This document shows, piece after piece, positions 49,192 through 58,037 of a stretch of 64,000 bases of DNA. The position numbers were made by a program, and so were the translations under genes. The notes under the pieces were generated by a model that was not told the origin of the DNA, did no database searches, and saw only the letters and a list, made by a program, of their open reading frames with translations. This DNA comes from Hymenobacter sp. 15J16-1T3B (GTDB lineage Bacteria > Bacteroidota > Bacteroidia > Cytophagales > Hymenobacteraceae): the NCBI RefSeq assembly GCF_020711235.1, contig NZ_JAJFAV010000002.1, positions 496,001 to 560,000 on the forward strand. Reading direction: 5' to 3'. Each line of letters begins with the position of its first letter. The first letter of the stretch is position 1.

Positions 49192-52100
49192 TTAGAAGGA
49201 GGCGTTCAGGCCCACGGTGTAAGTGCGGGCTTGCGGGTACACGCCCAGGTCGCGGCCGAAGCCGGTGGCCGAGAAGGGGTCGGCCGATACTTCCGGGTCG
49301 AAGCCGGAGTAGTTGGTCCAGGTCACCAGGTTCTGGGCCGTCACGTAGAGGCGCAGGTTGCTGATGTGGGCCGGTTGCAGCAGGCCGGTGGGGAAGGCGT
49401 ACGCCAGCTGCAGGTTCTTGAGCCGCACGTAGGTGCCGTCCTCGACGAAGCGGTCCGAAAACCGGTTGTTCTGGTTCGGGTCGCCGGTAATGGCCCGCGG
49501 AATGTCGGTGTTGGTGTTGGTCGGCGTCCATCGGTTCAGCACGGCCTTGGTCTGGTTGTAGGGCCCGTTCATGCCCTCGATGGTTTGCCGGTTCTGGTTG
49601 TAGATGTCGTTGCCGAAGCTGCCCTGGAAGAAGAAGCTCAGCTCCAGGCCCTTCCACGACAGGGTGTTAGTCACGCCGCCGATGAACTTCGGGTTGGGGT
49701 TGCCGATGATGGTGCGGTCGTTGTTGTCAATCTTGTTGTCGCCGTTCACGTCCACGAAGCGGATGTCGCCGGGCTTGGGGTTGTTGGGCTGGGTCGGGGC
49801 CGCGTTGATTTCGTCCTGGCTCTGGAAGATGCTCTGCACCTTGAAGCCGAAGAAGGCGCCCAGCGGCTGGTTTTGGCGCGTCACCGAGTAGCTGTTGATG
49901 ATGTCGCGCTCCACGTCCTGGCCCTGGTCGTTGCGCAGCTTGCCCAGCTCGATGACCTTGTTGCGGTTGGCCGACACGTTGACGTTGGTCGTCCAGCTGA
50001 AGCCGTTGTTGTCGCCGCGCACGTTCACCGTGTTCAGCTGCAGCTCCACGCCCTTGTTCTCGATGTCGCCCACGTTGCCGATGTAAGTGAGCGGCTGCAA
50101 GCCCGTGCTGGTGGGCAGCGGCACGCTCTGGAGCAGGCCCGTGGTGCGCTTGCGGTAGGCGTCGATGGTGAGCAGCAGGCGGTCCTGCACCAGGCCGATG
50201 TCCAGGCCGGCGTCGAGCTGCTTGGTGGTTTCCCACTTCACGTCGGGGTTGCCCACACGGCCCGGCGAGATGCCGCCCGCAATGCCGCCCGCGCCGGCGT
50301 AGTTCGAGCCCACGTTGTACACCGAAAACCGGTCGTAGGCCCCGATTTCGGAGTTGCCCACCAGCCCGTAGCTCAGGCGCGCTTTCAGGTCCGACATCAC
50401 CCCGCTCTGCGGAAAGAACGATTCCTTGGCAATGCGCCAGCCGACGCTGGCGGCCGGGAAGTAGCCGAATTTGTTGTCGCCGCCGAAGCGCGAGGAGCCG
50501 TCGGCCCGCACGCTGGCCGAGAGCAGGTAGCGCTGGTCGTAGTTGTAGGTGGCCCGGCCGAAAAACGACATCAGGCCCCACTGGTCCTCGTAGCTGTAGG
50601 GCGCCGTAAACACCGTGCCGGCCGAGAGGTAGGGCACCGCGTTGGAGGCGAAATTGCTCACCGACGCGCCCGAGGTGAAGCGGTCCGACGACTGCGCGGC
50701 TTGGCCGGCCAGCAGGGTCAGGTTGTGCCGCTCGCCCAGCTCCGGGTTGTAGGTCAGCGTGTTTTCCACCAGCCAGATGGTCTGCTGGTTGGTGCCGGTG
50801 CGGGCGCTGCCGCGGTTGGCCGACTGCGAGGTGCCGGGGTAGTCGCGGGTGATAAACTGGTTTTCGAGCTGGGAGCGGTAGTCGATGCTGGCCTGGCTGC
50901 GCAGCGTGAGGTTCTTGAGCACGTCCAGCTCCCCGTACACGTTGCCGATGACCTGGTAAATCATCGACTTGTTGCGCGTCTCCAGCAGGTTGCCCACCGG
51001 GTTGTCGAGCAGGGTAAAGGGGTTGGTGCTGTAGCGGCCGTCGGCGGTGCGCACGGGCACCGTCGGGATATAGGCCAGCGCGCCGGCCACCACGCCCGAG
51101 TTGCCCAGCGCCAGCTCCGAGCGGACGCTGTTGTTGTTCAGCGTGCGGCTCAGGTTCAGACTAGTACCCGCCCGGAAGCGCGAAGTCAGCTGCTGGTCCA
51201 GGTTCAGCTTCACGGTGTAGCGGTCGAAGCCCGAGTTCAGGATGATGCCGTCCTGCTTGAAGTAGCCGCCCGAGAGGTAGTACTTCGTCTTGTCGGAGCC
51301 CCCGCGCACGGCCACCTGGTAGTTCTGCATGTGGCCGGTGCGGAAGATGGCGTCCTGCCAGTCGGTGTCGTAGGGCGGCAGGTTGTTCAGGTCGGGGAAG
51401 CCCTGGGCGGGGTTGGTGATGTCGCGGCCGCCGGCCTGCTGGGCCTCGTTGAAGTACTGGGCAAACTCGCGGGCGTTGAGCAGGTCGAGCTTTTTGCGCA
51501 CCTGCTGCACGCCGGCGTAGGCATTGAAGCTGATTTCGGGCTTGCCGGCCTTGCCGCGCTTGGTGGTGATGACAACCACCCCGTTGGAGGCGCGCAAACC
51601 GTAAATGGCGGCCGCCGCGGCATCTTTCAGCACGTCGATGCTCTCGATGTCGGCCGGGTTGATGGCGTTCAGCGGGTTGGGCTTCTGGTTGCCCACGCCC
51701 ACTTCCTGCTCGTAGGTCGGCAGCACCGGCACCCCGTCGATGACGTAGAGCGGGGAGTTGGTCAGGCTAAAGGAGTTGTTGCCGCGGATGCGCACGTTGA
51801 TGCCCGCGCCGGGGGCCCCGGAAGGCGCCGTCACCTGCACACCGGCCACCTGGCCCTGCAGCGCCTGGTCGAAGCCGGCCACCGTCTGCTTGGCCAGCTC
51901 CTTCCCGTTGACCGACGAAACGGCCGTGGTCAGGTTCTGGCGCGACTGGGTGCCGTAACCAACCACCACCACTTCGCCCAGGCCCTGCGTGCTTTCCGAC
52001 AGCGTGGCCTGCGGCACCTGCGTGGTTTGCCCGTCGACGACGGTGATGGATACGCGCGCCGAGCTGAAGCCCACCGACGAGATGATGAGCACGTGCGGCC

Positions 52101-52398
52101 CGGCCGGCACGCTCTGGATGAAGTAGACGCCATCGGCCCCGGTGGCGCTGCCCAGCGTGGTGCCTTCCACCAGCACCGTGACGCCCGGCAGCGGCTGGCC
52201 CCGGTCGTCCACCACCCGGCCCGAAACCGGCCCGTTGACGGCCGCCGCGGTCGGTGCTGCGACCGTAAGGGGTGCAGCCGCGCGGAGGGTCATCGGGTGA
52301 GCCAGGACCAGGCCGGTGAGCAGCACCCCGCTCAGCGTTGGGGTCAGGAGTCTTTGGGCGAAAGGCCGCCCGTGTGGGAAGCGTAGACGTGACGACAT
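49192..52398 (-). CDS. SusC/RagA-family TonB-linked outer membrane transporter
   Basis: A 1068-residue outer membrane importer. Signal region 1-40, carboxypeptidase-like regulatory domain (GRVVDDRGQPLPGVTVLVEGT), TonB-box area LGEVVVVGYGTQSRQ, plug (VAGVQVTAPSGAPGAGINVRIRG) and a barrel ending VGLNASF. I start at MSSRLRFPHGRPF. It is the first structural gene of the GH30 locus, downstream of the hybrid regulator gene; the 52399-52707 gap between them holds the regulator's terminator and probably the SusC promoter, which I could not pin down. Confidence 0.97.
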   Translation of the reverse strand: MSSRLRFPHGRPFAQRLLTPTLSGVLLTGLVLAHPMTLRAAAPLTVAAPTAAAVNGPVSGRVVDDRGQPLPGVTVLVEGTTLGSATGADGVYFIQSVPAGPHVLIISSVGFSSARVSITVVDGQTTQVPQATLSESTQGLGEVVVVGYGTQSRQNLTTAVSSVNGKELAKQTVAGFDQALQGQVAGVQVTAPSGAPGAGINVRIRGNNSFSLTNSPLYVIDGVPVLPTYEQEVGVGNQKPNPLNAINPADIESIDVLKDAAAAAIYGLRASNGVVVITTKRGKAGKPEISFNAYAGVQQVRKKLDLLNAREFAQYFNEAQQAGGRDITNPAQGFPDLNNLPPYDTDWQDAIFRTGHMQNYQVAVRGGSDKTKYYLSGGYFKQDGIILNSGFDRYTVKLNLDQQLTSRFRAGTSLNLSRTLNNNSVRSELALGNSGVVAGALAYIPTVPVRTADGRYSTNPFTLLDNPVGNLLETRNKSMIYQVIGNVYGELDVLKNLTLRSQASIDYRSQLENQFITRDYPGTSQSANRGSARTGTNQQTIWLVENTLTYNPELGERHNLTLLAGQAAQSSDRFTSGASVSNFASNAVPYLSAGTVFTAPYSYEDQWGLMSFFGRATYNYDQRYLLSASVRADGSSRFGGDNKFGYFPAASVGWRIAKESFFPQSGVMSDLKARLSYGLVGNSEIGAYDRFSVYNVGSNYAGAGGIAGGISPGRVGNPDVKWETTKQLDAGLDIGLVQDRLLLTIDAYRKRTTGLLQSVPLPTSTGLQPLTYIGNVGDIENKGVELQLNTVNVRGDNNGFSWTTNVNVSANRNKVIELGKLRNDQGQDVERDIINSYSVTRQNQPLGAFFGFKVQSIFQSQDEINAAPTQPNNPKPGDIRFVDVNGDNKIDNNDRTIIGNPNPKFIGGVTNTLSWKGLELSFFFQGSFGNDIYNQNRQTIEGMNGPYNQTKAVLNRWTPTNTNTDIPRAITGDPNQNNRFSDRFVEDGTYVRLKNLQLAYAFPTGLLQPAHISNLRLYVTAQNLVTWTNYSGFDPEVSADPFSATGFGRDLGVYPQARTYTVGLNASF

Positions 52399-52641
52399 GT
52401 AGGAAAGGAGTGAAGTGGGAATTGAGTGACGAGCAGTGGGGGCGAAGAGCAGGCGCCGCCGGAAGGGCCAGGCGGGCCTGGCCGCGAGCCGGCAGGCGTG
52501 CTGCAATCGTTTGCGGCGTTGTGGCCTAGGTGGTCCTGCTGTGCAAATGTCCCCGGGGCATGACGCCCGCACTTGCTCATTTCTTTCAAAAGCCGTTCAC
52601 GTAGTGATTTTGCCTTAACAGACAGATAATCAGCAGGTATA

Positions 52642-52684
52642 AAAAGCAACAGGCCGCCCCGAAAAGGAGCGGCCTGTTGCTTTT
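52642..52684 (-). terminator. Strong Rho-independent terminator
   Basis: A 16-bp perfect stem (AAAAGCAACAGGCCGC / GCGGCCTGTTGCTTTT) has an 11-nt loop and T-rich end on the minus strand, 24 bases after the hybrid regulator stop. The A-rich other side means it could also work in the opposite direction. Confidence 0.92.
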
Positions 52685-52707
52685 CTTGCAGGGCTTTCGA
52701 TATTATT

Positions 52708-55596
52708 TCAGTGCGGACGCGCGACGTGAAGCGCCCGGAACTCGGACGGTGAAATCTGGTAGCGCGCTTTGAAGCTGCTGGAGAAATAGGAGGGCGAGGA
52801 GAAGCCCAGCTCGTAGGCCACGTCGGCAATGGTGAGGGCGTCGTTGAGCAGCAGCTCGCGGGCTTTGGTCAGGCGCAGGTTCAGGATGAAGTCGGTGACG
52901 CCGGTACCCAGCAGCGCCTTCACTTTGCGGTAAAGCTGCATGCGCGAGATGCCCAGGCTGCGGGCAATGTCCTCCACCGCCAGGTCGGTTTTGGTCAGGC
53001 TGGTTTCCACCACGGCCGTCAGGTCGGTCAGGAATTTTTGGTCGGGGCTGTTGGGCGCTACCGTGGCCGCGTCCACGGCCAGCTCCCGGCGGAAATGCTC
53101 CCGTTGCCGGGCGCGGTTGGCCAGCAAGGTGCGCACGCTTTCGAGCAGGAAGGCGGGGTTGAAGGGCTTGGTCAGGTACACGTCGGCGCCGGCCTGCACG
53201 CCTTCCACCTGCTGCTCGGCGGCGGTGCGCGCCGTGAGCAGGATGACCGGGACGTGCGAGGTGCGCCAGTCGGCCCGCAGCTGCTGCACCACCTCCAGCC
53301 CGCTCAGGCCCGGCATCATCACGTCGCACACCACCAGGTCGGGTATCAGCTCGGTGGCGAGGCGGAAGCCGCTGTGGCCGTCGGTGGCGGCGCGCACCTG
53401 GAAGGCCGTGCTCAGCCGGCGCACCAGAAAGTCGTTGACCTCGGGGTTGTCCTCGATGACCAATACCAGGGTGTCGGGGCCTTCGGGCGCAGGGGCGGCG
53501 GGTGGGGCCTCGGCGGCGGGCAGGCTGAGCTGCGCCTCGCGGGCCACAAACGCCGCGGGCGCATCGGCGGAGGCGCGCAGCTCGGCGGGCAGCTCGCAGG
53601 GCAGCGTCACCACGAAGGTGCTGCCCTGGCCCGGCTGGCTGGTAAACGTCAGCTCGCCCAGGTGCAGGCGCACCAAGCCTTGGGCCAGGGCCAGGCCCAT
53701 GCCCGAGCCCTTGGTCCCGGCCTCCGACTCGCCCTGGTAAAACCACTCGAAGATGTGGGCCCGGTCGCGCTCGGCAATGCCGCAGCCGGTGTCGGCGAAG
53801 CTCACGCGCAGGCGGCGGCCCTGGTCGGCGGGCTGCAGGCTGATGGTGATGCGGCCGCCGTCGGGGGTGAATTTGAGAGCGTTGCTGAGCAGGTTGAAGA
53901 ACACCTTGTCGAGCACGTTGGCGTCGAACCAGATGGGCAGCACCGGCGCGGCGGCCTCGAAGCGCAGCTCCACGCCGCGCAGGCGGGCGGGCTGGGCGAA
54001 GGCGTCCACGATGTCGCGCACGAAATCGACCAGGTTGCCCTCGGTGGCGCGCACCGGCATCTTGCCCACTTCAATCTTGCGGAAGTCGAGCAGCTGATTC
54101 ACCAGCTGCAGCAGGCGCTGGGCGTTGCGGCGCACCAGCGTCAGCTCGTGGCGCTGCGAGCCGTCCAGCGCCTGCCCGTTGGTGAGCAGCTCTTCCACCG
54201 GCCCCATGATGAGCGTGAGCGGGGTGCGCAGCTCGTGGGAGAAGTTGGTGAAGAAGCGCAGCTTGGCCTCGGTGTCGGCGCGGGCCTGGGCTGCCAGCTC
54301 CTCCAGTTGGTTGCGCTGCTGCCGGATTTCCTCGTTTTGGCGGAGCAGCTGCTGGTTGATCCGGTCGTTTTCCGCGTTGCGCTGCACCAGCTGCTGGTTG
54401 ATCTGGTCAATTTCCACGTTTTGCGCGGCCAGCTGCCGGTTGATCTGCCCGTTGCGCCGGGCCGAGCGCCAAGTCACCGCGCCCAGCGCCAGCGCCCCGA
54501 GCAGGGTGGCCAGCAGCGTGTAGAGCATGGTGCGCTGGCTGGCGTAGGTGACCTGCAGGTGATGCAGCAGGCTTTGCTGGTGCTCAATTTCCTGCTGCTG
54601 GTTGGCCATTTGCTCGCTTTGCTGCAGCATGGTCTGCGCGTTGGTCGAGTCGATGACCATCGTGCCCAGGATGTTTTCGCGGCGGAAGGGCTTGTGTTGC
54701 AAGATCTGCAGGGCAGTGCGAATGGCCTCCTCGCCCCCCGGCGAGTACAGAATGGAAGCCTGCAGGATGCCCTGCTGAATCATCGTCCGGCTGCCGCCCA
54801 GCCCGTCCACCCCGATGATTTGCATGCGGTCGGCCAGGCCCAGGCGCTGGCAAACGGTGTAGGCGCTCCGGCCCATGCCGTCGTTGTGGGTAAAGATGAG
54901 GCGCACTTCCGGGTGGGCTTTGAGCGCGGCCGTGAGGGCCGGTTGCAGGGCGCCTTCCCGCCAGTCGCCGGTCACTTGGCTTACCACCTGCAGGTTGGGG
55001 TAGGCCTGCAAACCCTGCGCAAAGCCCTGGTGCCGGCCCTCGGTGGCCGACGAGCCGGGTGTGCCCGTTACCTCGATCAGGTGGCCGCGCTGGTGCAGCA
55101 GCTGCGCCGCGTAGCGGGCCGCCGTCTGCCCGACTTCCACGTTGTCGCCGCCGACAAACGCGGTGTACTGCGGGGAGGTGGTGCGCCGGTCGAGCAGCAC
55201 CACCGGTACACCTTTAAAATAGGCCTCCTCCACCGCCGGCGTCACCGGCCCCGACTCGTAGGGCGACACGATCAGCAGGTCGATGCCCTCCCGGACCAGC
55301 TCCCGAATCTGGCGGGCCTGGCGGGCGCTGTTGTCTTGCGCGTCCAGCACGTGCAGCGACACTTCGGGGTGGAAGCTCAGCTCCCGCCGCATGCCGGCCA
55401 TCATGGCCTGGCGCCACGGGCCGTCGGTGCTGCACTGCGCGAAGCCGATGCGGTAGGCGGGGGCTTTGGTGGCCGGCGCGCAGCCGGCCAGCAGCCCCAG
55501 TACGGATGCCGCCAGCAGCCGCCAGCGGCGAACCAAGAGGTAGAGGGTAGTCAAGGGGAACCGGGCGGCGGGTGGGCGAGGTGGGAGGCGCCGCAT
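52708..55596 (-). CDS. Hybrid two-component regulator with sugar-binding sensor (HTCS)
   Basis: A 962-residue one-piece sensor-regulator. N-terminal signal or lipobox-like LLAGC (35-39), periplasmic sugar-binding (RbsB-like) domain about 47-320, membrane segment about 358-375, Q/N-rich coiled coil about 380-445 with three INxQL...QN-type repeats, histidine kinase with His454 in NFSHELRTPL, ATPase domain with N572 box and GCGI/GSGMGLAL, receiver about 708-825 with Asp758 in VVCDVMMPG and Lys810, and an AraC-type DNA-binding domain about 860-958. It would sense a released sugar and activate the SusCD-GH30 genes. I start at ATG 55596; a TTG at 55611 is also in frame. Confidence 0.94.
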   Translation of the reverse strand: MRRLPPRPPAARFPLTTLYLLVRRWRLLAASVLGLLAGCAPATKAPAYRIGFAQCSTDGPWRQAMMAGMRRELSFHPEVSLHVLDAQDNSARQARQIRELVREGIDLLIVSPYESGPVTPAVEEAYFKGVPVVLLDRRTTSPQYTAFVGGDNVEVGQTAARYAAQLLHQRGHLIEVTGTPGSSATEGRHQGFAQGLQAYPNLQVVSQVTGDWREGALQPALTAALKAHPEVRLIFTHNDGMGRSAYTVCQRLGLADRMQIIGVDGLGGSRTMIQQGILQASILYSPGGEEAIRTALQILQHKPFRRENILGTMVIDSTNAQTMLQQSEQMANQQQEIEHQQSLLHHLQVTYASQRTMLYTLLATLLGALALGAVTWRSARRNGQINRQLAAQNVEIDQINQQLVQRNAENDRINQQLLRQNEEIRQQRNQLEELAAQARADTEAKLRFFTNFSHELRTPLTLIMGPVEELLTNGQALDGSQRHELTLVRRNAQRLLQLVNQLLDFRKIEVGKMPVRATEGNLVDFVRDIVDAFAQPARLRGVELRFEAAAPVLPIWFDANVLDKVFFNLLSNALKFTPDGGRITISLQPADQGRRLRVSFADTGCGIAERDRAHIFEWFYQGESEAGTKGSGMGLALAQGLVRLHLGELTFTSQPGQGSTFVVTLPCELPAELRASADAPAAFVAREAQLSLPAAEAPPAAPAPEGPDTLVLVIEDNPEVNDFLVRRLSTAFQVRAATDGHSGFRLATELIPDLVVCDVMMPGLSGLEVVQQLRADWRTSHVPVILLTARTAAEQQVEGVQAGADVYLTKPFNPAFLLESVRTLLANRARQREHFRRELAVDAATVAPNSPDQKFLTDLTAVVETSLTKTDLAVEDIARSLGISRMQLYRKVKALLGTGVTDFILNLRLTKARELLLNDALTIADVAYELGFSSPSYFSSSFKARYQISPSEFRALHVARPH

Positions 55597-55731
55597 CACC
55601 AAATATAGCAATTCCGGTTCCTGGAAACGTACACCTCAATTCAGCGGCGCCGGCGGCCCGCGGCGTAGTGCCACCGGAGCGCGTGGGCCCGAGCGCCACC
55701 TGGGAGTGCTTGGGGCGGACTGCTGGGCATG

Positions 55732-55779
55732 TCTACCGCAATCGGCTGTCACGACGCATGTAGTCGTAGAGTCGGTAGA
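55732..55779. repeat. Nested inverted repeats in the HTCS-AraC gap
   Basis: TCTACCG (55732) pairs with CGGTAGA (55773), and inside them ACGAC (55751) pairs with GTCGT (55763). The pair lies in the 55597-55915 gap between divergent genes and might be a cruciform operator or a leader structure; nothing else was recognised there. Confidence 0.35.
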
Positions 55780-55915
55780 TGCAGTTCGGCCACTGTTCCT
55801 TGCTGGTGCGGCTGGCAGCCTAGCCTAGCGCAGTTTCAATAGTGAAGTCGCCGCTTTACCTTAGGAACTGCGCGAAGCTCCAACGGCGGCAGCAAACGGC
55901 TTTCCCCCACGTCCT

Positions 55916-56797
55916 ATGTACACTATTCCAGACGAGCTGCCGCGGGCAGCGGGCGAGCCGGACGATGTGCGGCTAGTTGCCTATGCCAACCCCCTCGCCG
56001 GGGTGCCCGACCGCAACCCGGTTACCCTCACCCGCCACGTCCTGAGCTTGGTGGAAGCGGGCGAAAAGCGCGTGTACCTGCCCCACCAGTCCCTGTGCTG
56101 CCCGGCCGGTAGCCTGCTGCTGCTGGCGGCCGGGCGCTGCCTGATGAGCGAGCGGCGGCCGGCCACCGACGCCTACCGCAGCACCCTGCTGTTCTTCGAC
56201 GATGCGCACCTGCAGGGCTTTCTGAGCCGCTACGCCACCCGGTTGCCTTTCCGGCGGGCGGCAGGGAACGGGCCGCGGCACCCAGCCTTCTGCTTCGCCG
56301 GCAGCGCGTTTTTGCAGCATTACTTCGCGGCCTTGAGTGCCTGGGCGGCCGGTGGGAAGCTGGGCGGCGAGCTGATGCTGCGGTTGAAAATCGATGAGTT
56401 GCTGTTGTACCTCGCCACGGTGCACCCCGAAGCATTTGGCCAGTTCGTGGCCGGCGTGGCCTGGGGGCCGGCGGCGGTTTTTCACCAAGTGGTGGAGAGT
56501 CCGGCCACGCAGAGCCTGTCGCTGCCGGAGCTGGCCTTTCTGTGCCACATGAGCCTGGCCACGTTCAAACGGCGGTTTCAGGCGACGTACGGCTGCAGTC
56601 CGGAACGCTGGCGGCAGCAGCGGCGCTTGCAGCAGGCCGCCCAGCTGCTGGAGCGGCCCGGCACCCGCCCCAGCGACGTGTTCGAGGCCGTGGGCTACGA
56701 AAGCCTGTCGAGCTTCAGCCACGCGTTCAAACAAGCCTTTGGCTACACGCCCACCCAGTACCAGCAAGAACGGCTCAGCGCCGAAATGAGCGTTTAG
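55916..56797 (+). CDS. AraC family transcriptional regulator
   Basis: A 293-residue regulator with an N-terminal cupin-like region (YLPHQSLCCPAGSLLLLAAGRCLMSER, about 53-80) and a C-terminal pair of helix-turn-helix motifs (SLPELAFLCHMSLATFKRRFQATYGCSPERW and PSDVFEAVGYESLSSFSHAFKQAFGYTPTQY, about 200-283). The family controls sugar, stress or metabolic genes. It lies 82 bp before the PEBP gene in the same direction, so it may control that gene, but this is inference. Start is the ATG at 55916. Confidence 0.9.
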   Translation: MYTIPDELPRAAGEPDDVRLVAYANPLAGVPDRNPVTLTRHVLSLVEAGEKRVYLPHQSLCCPAGSLLLLAAGRCLMSERRPATDAYRSTLLFFDDAHLQGFLSRYATRLPFRRAAGNGPRHPAFCFAGSAFLQHYFAALSAWAAGGKLGGELMLRLKIDELLLYLATVHPEAFGQFVAGVAWGPAAVFHQVVESPATQSLSLPELAFLCHMSLATFKRRFQATYGCSPERWRQQRRLQQAAQLLERPGTRPSDVFEAVGYESLSSFSHAFKQAFGYTPTQYQQERLSAEMSV

Positions 56798-56845
56798 CCA
56801 CACTTTTTGAGCGTTTTGCGACATCCGCACGGGCCGGGCGGCGGA

Positions 56846-56853
56846 TACTTTTG
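56846..56853 (+). promoter_or_regulatory. Bacteroidota -7 box before the PEBP gene
   Basis: TACTTTTG matches the TAnnTTTG consensus exactly and lies 26 bases before the ATG. The nearest TTTG upstream (56815-56818) is 27 bases away, longer than the usual spacing, so only the -7 element is well supported. Confidence 0.55.
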
Positions 56854-56879
56854 GGCGGTTCGTTTAGCCTCATCAGATC

Positions 56880-57416
56880 ATGAAACACCTCTTTCTCCTG
56901 CTCGGTGCTGGCCTGTTGGCCGCGGGCAGCCACGCCCAAACATTTACCCTGAAAAGCAACGAGTTGGGCGGGCAAGCCACGGCCCGTCAGTTTTTTAACG
57001 GCAACGGCTGCTCGGGCGGCAACGTCTCGCCGCAGCTAACCTGGGAAAACGCGCCCAAGGGCACCCAAAGCTTCGCCGTGACCATGTACGACAAGGACGC
57101 GCCCACCGGCAGCGGCTGGTGGCACTGGGTGGTGTTCAATATTCCGGCTTCGGCCACCGAGCTAAAGGCCGGCGTCGGCGACGTGAGCAAGGCTCTGGCC
57201 CCGGCCGGCAGCGTGCAAAGCCTGACCGACTTCGGCCGCCCCGGCTACGGCGGCCCCTGCCCGCCGCCGGGGGCGCCGCATCAGTACCTCATTACCGTCT
57301 ACGCCCTGGGCTCCCGTCTGCCCCTAGACCAAACGGCTTCGCCGGCCTTGGTGGGCTTTTACCTGGGGCAAGCGGCGCTGGCCCGGGCTTCGCTGGTAGT
57401 GTACGGGCAGCGCTGA
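56880..57416 (+). CDS. PEBP family protein (YbhB/YbcL, Raf-kinase-inhibitor-like), secreted
   Basis: A 178-residue protein with a signal peptide (1-20, GSHAQT). The phosphatidylethanolamine-binding fold motifs are YDKDAPTGSGWWHWVVFNIP and YGGPCPPPGAPHQYLITVYAL, forming the anion-binding pocket. Bacterial members have unknown ligands. Length is typical. The next 205 bp (57417-57622) contain a small inverted repeat and no gene. Confidence 0.92.
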   Translation: MKHLFLLLGAGLLAAGSHAQTFTLKSNELGGQATARQFFNGNGCSGGNVSPQLTWENAPKGTQSFAVTMYDKDAPTGSGWWHWVVFNIPASATELKAGVGDVSKALAPAGSVQSLTDFGRPGYGGPCPPPGAPHQYLITVYALGSRLPLDQTASPALVGFYLGQAALARASLVVYGQR

Positions 57417-57431
57417 AGCGGCAGGTAAACG

Positions 57432-57457
57432 TCCTGCTGAGCGCAGTCGCAGCAGGA
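57432..57457. repeat. Short inverted repeat of the GTC-type family
   Basis: TCCTGCTG and CAGCAGGA pair around AGCGCAGTCG. It resembles the outer arms of the larger elements (CGTCATGCTGAGC...GTCG) with changed letters, so it may be a remnant or an isolated arm. It may also end the PEBP transcript. Confidence 0.5.
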
Positions 57458-57622
57458 TGGTGTTTTCTATACGCTTGCTGCTGACGTGCTCAAATGGCCC
57501 CGAACGGCCGGTGCGCCCGGCAACTGTACCGGTTCAATAAGCCGAAAAGTGCCTCTGTTTTGCCGGTACGAAGACCCGCACTTTTGGTGGGTTCATCGAC
57601 GGCATCCTTTTATGTTCTGCAT

Positions 57623-57994
57623 ATGACCCAAGAACAAGCCACCGCCTTTGCCCGCGACTGGGTGGACAGCTGGAACGCCCACGACCTGGAACGCATCATG
57701 GCCCACTACGCCGAGGAGCTGGATTTCAGCTCCCCGCTGATTCAGCAGCTCGGGGCGGACGCCAGCGGCGTGCTCCGCACGAAAACCGCCTTGCGCGCCT
57801 ACTTTGCCACCGGGCTGGCCCGCTACCCGGACCTGCAGTTTGAGCTGCGGCAGGTACTGCCCGGCGTGCAGTCGGTGGTGCTCTATTACCGGAGCATCAA
57901 CGACTGGCCCGCCGCCGAGTACATGGAGCTGGACGCCCAGGCCCGCGTGCGGCGGGTGCGGGCCCACTACGCCGCCCCCGCGGCCGGCGGCTAA
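57623..57994 (+). CDS. SnoaL/NTF2-like protein
   Basis: A 123-residue single-domain protein. It has the pattern FARDWVDSWNAHDLERIMAHYAEELDFSSPL followed by a beta-sheet part (DLQFELRQVLPGVQSVVLYYRSINDWPAAEYMELDAQARVRRVRAHY), typical of nuclear-transport-factor-2-like folds that often act as small enzymes or binding proteins. I chose the ATG at 57623 because it begins right before this domain. The MocR gene follows 43 bases later. Confidence 0.85.
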   Translation: MTQEQATAFARDWVDSWNAHDLERIMAHYAEELDFSSPLIQQLGADASGVLRTKTALRAYFATGLARYPDLQFELRQVLPGVQSVVLYYRSINDWPAAEYMELDAQARVRRVRAHYAAPAAGG

Positions 57995-58037
57995 GCCCGG
58001 CAAGTCAGCAACCCGCTCCCGCTTATTCGTTCCTGCC

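Noticed and set aside
49033-52386. Very long plus-strand open frame opposite the SusC gene
   Set aside because: It is rich in Val, Gly, His and Ala with no domain pattern, as expected for the antisense of a GC-rich gene; the minus strand encodes a complete SusC protein.
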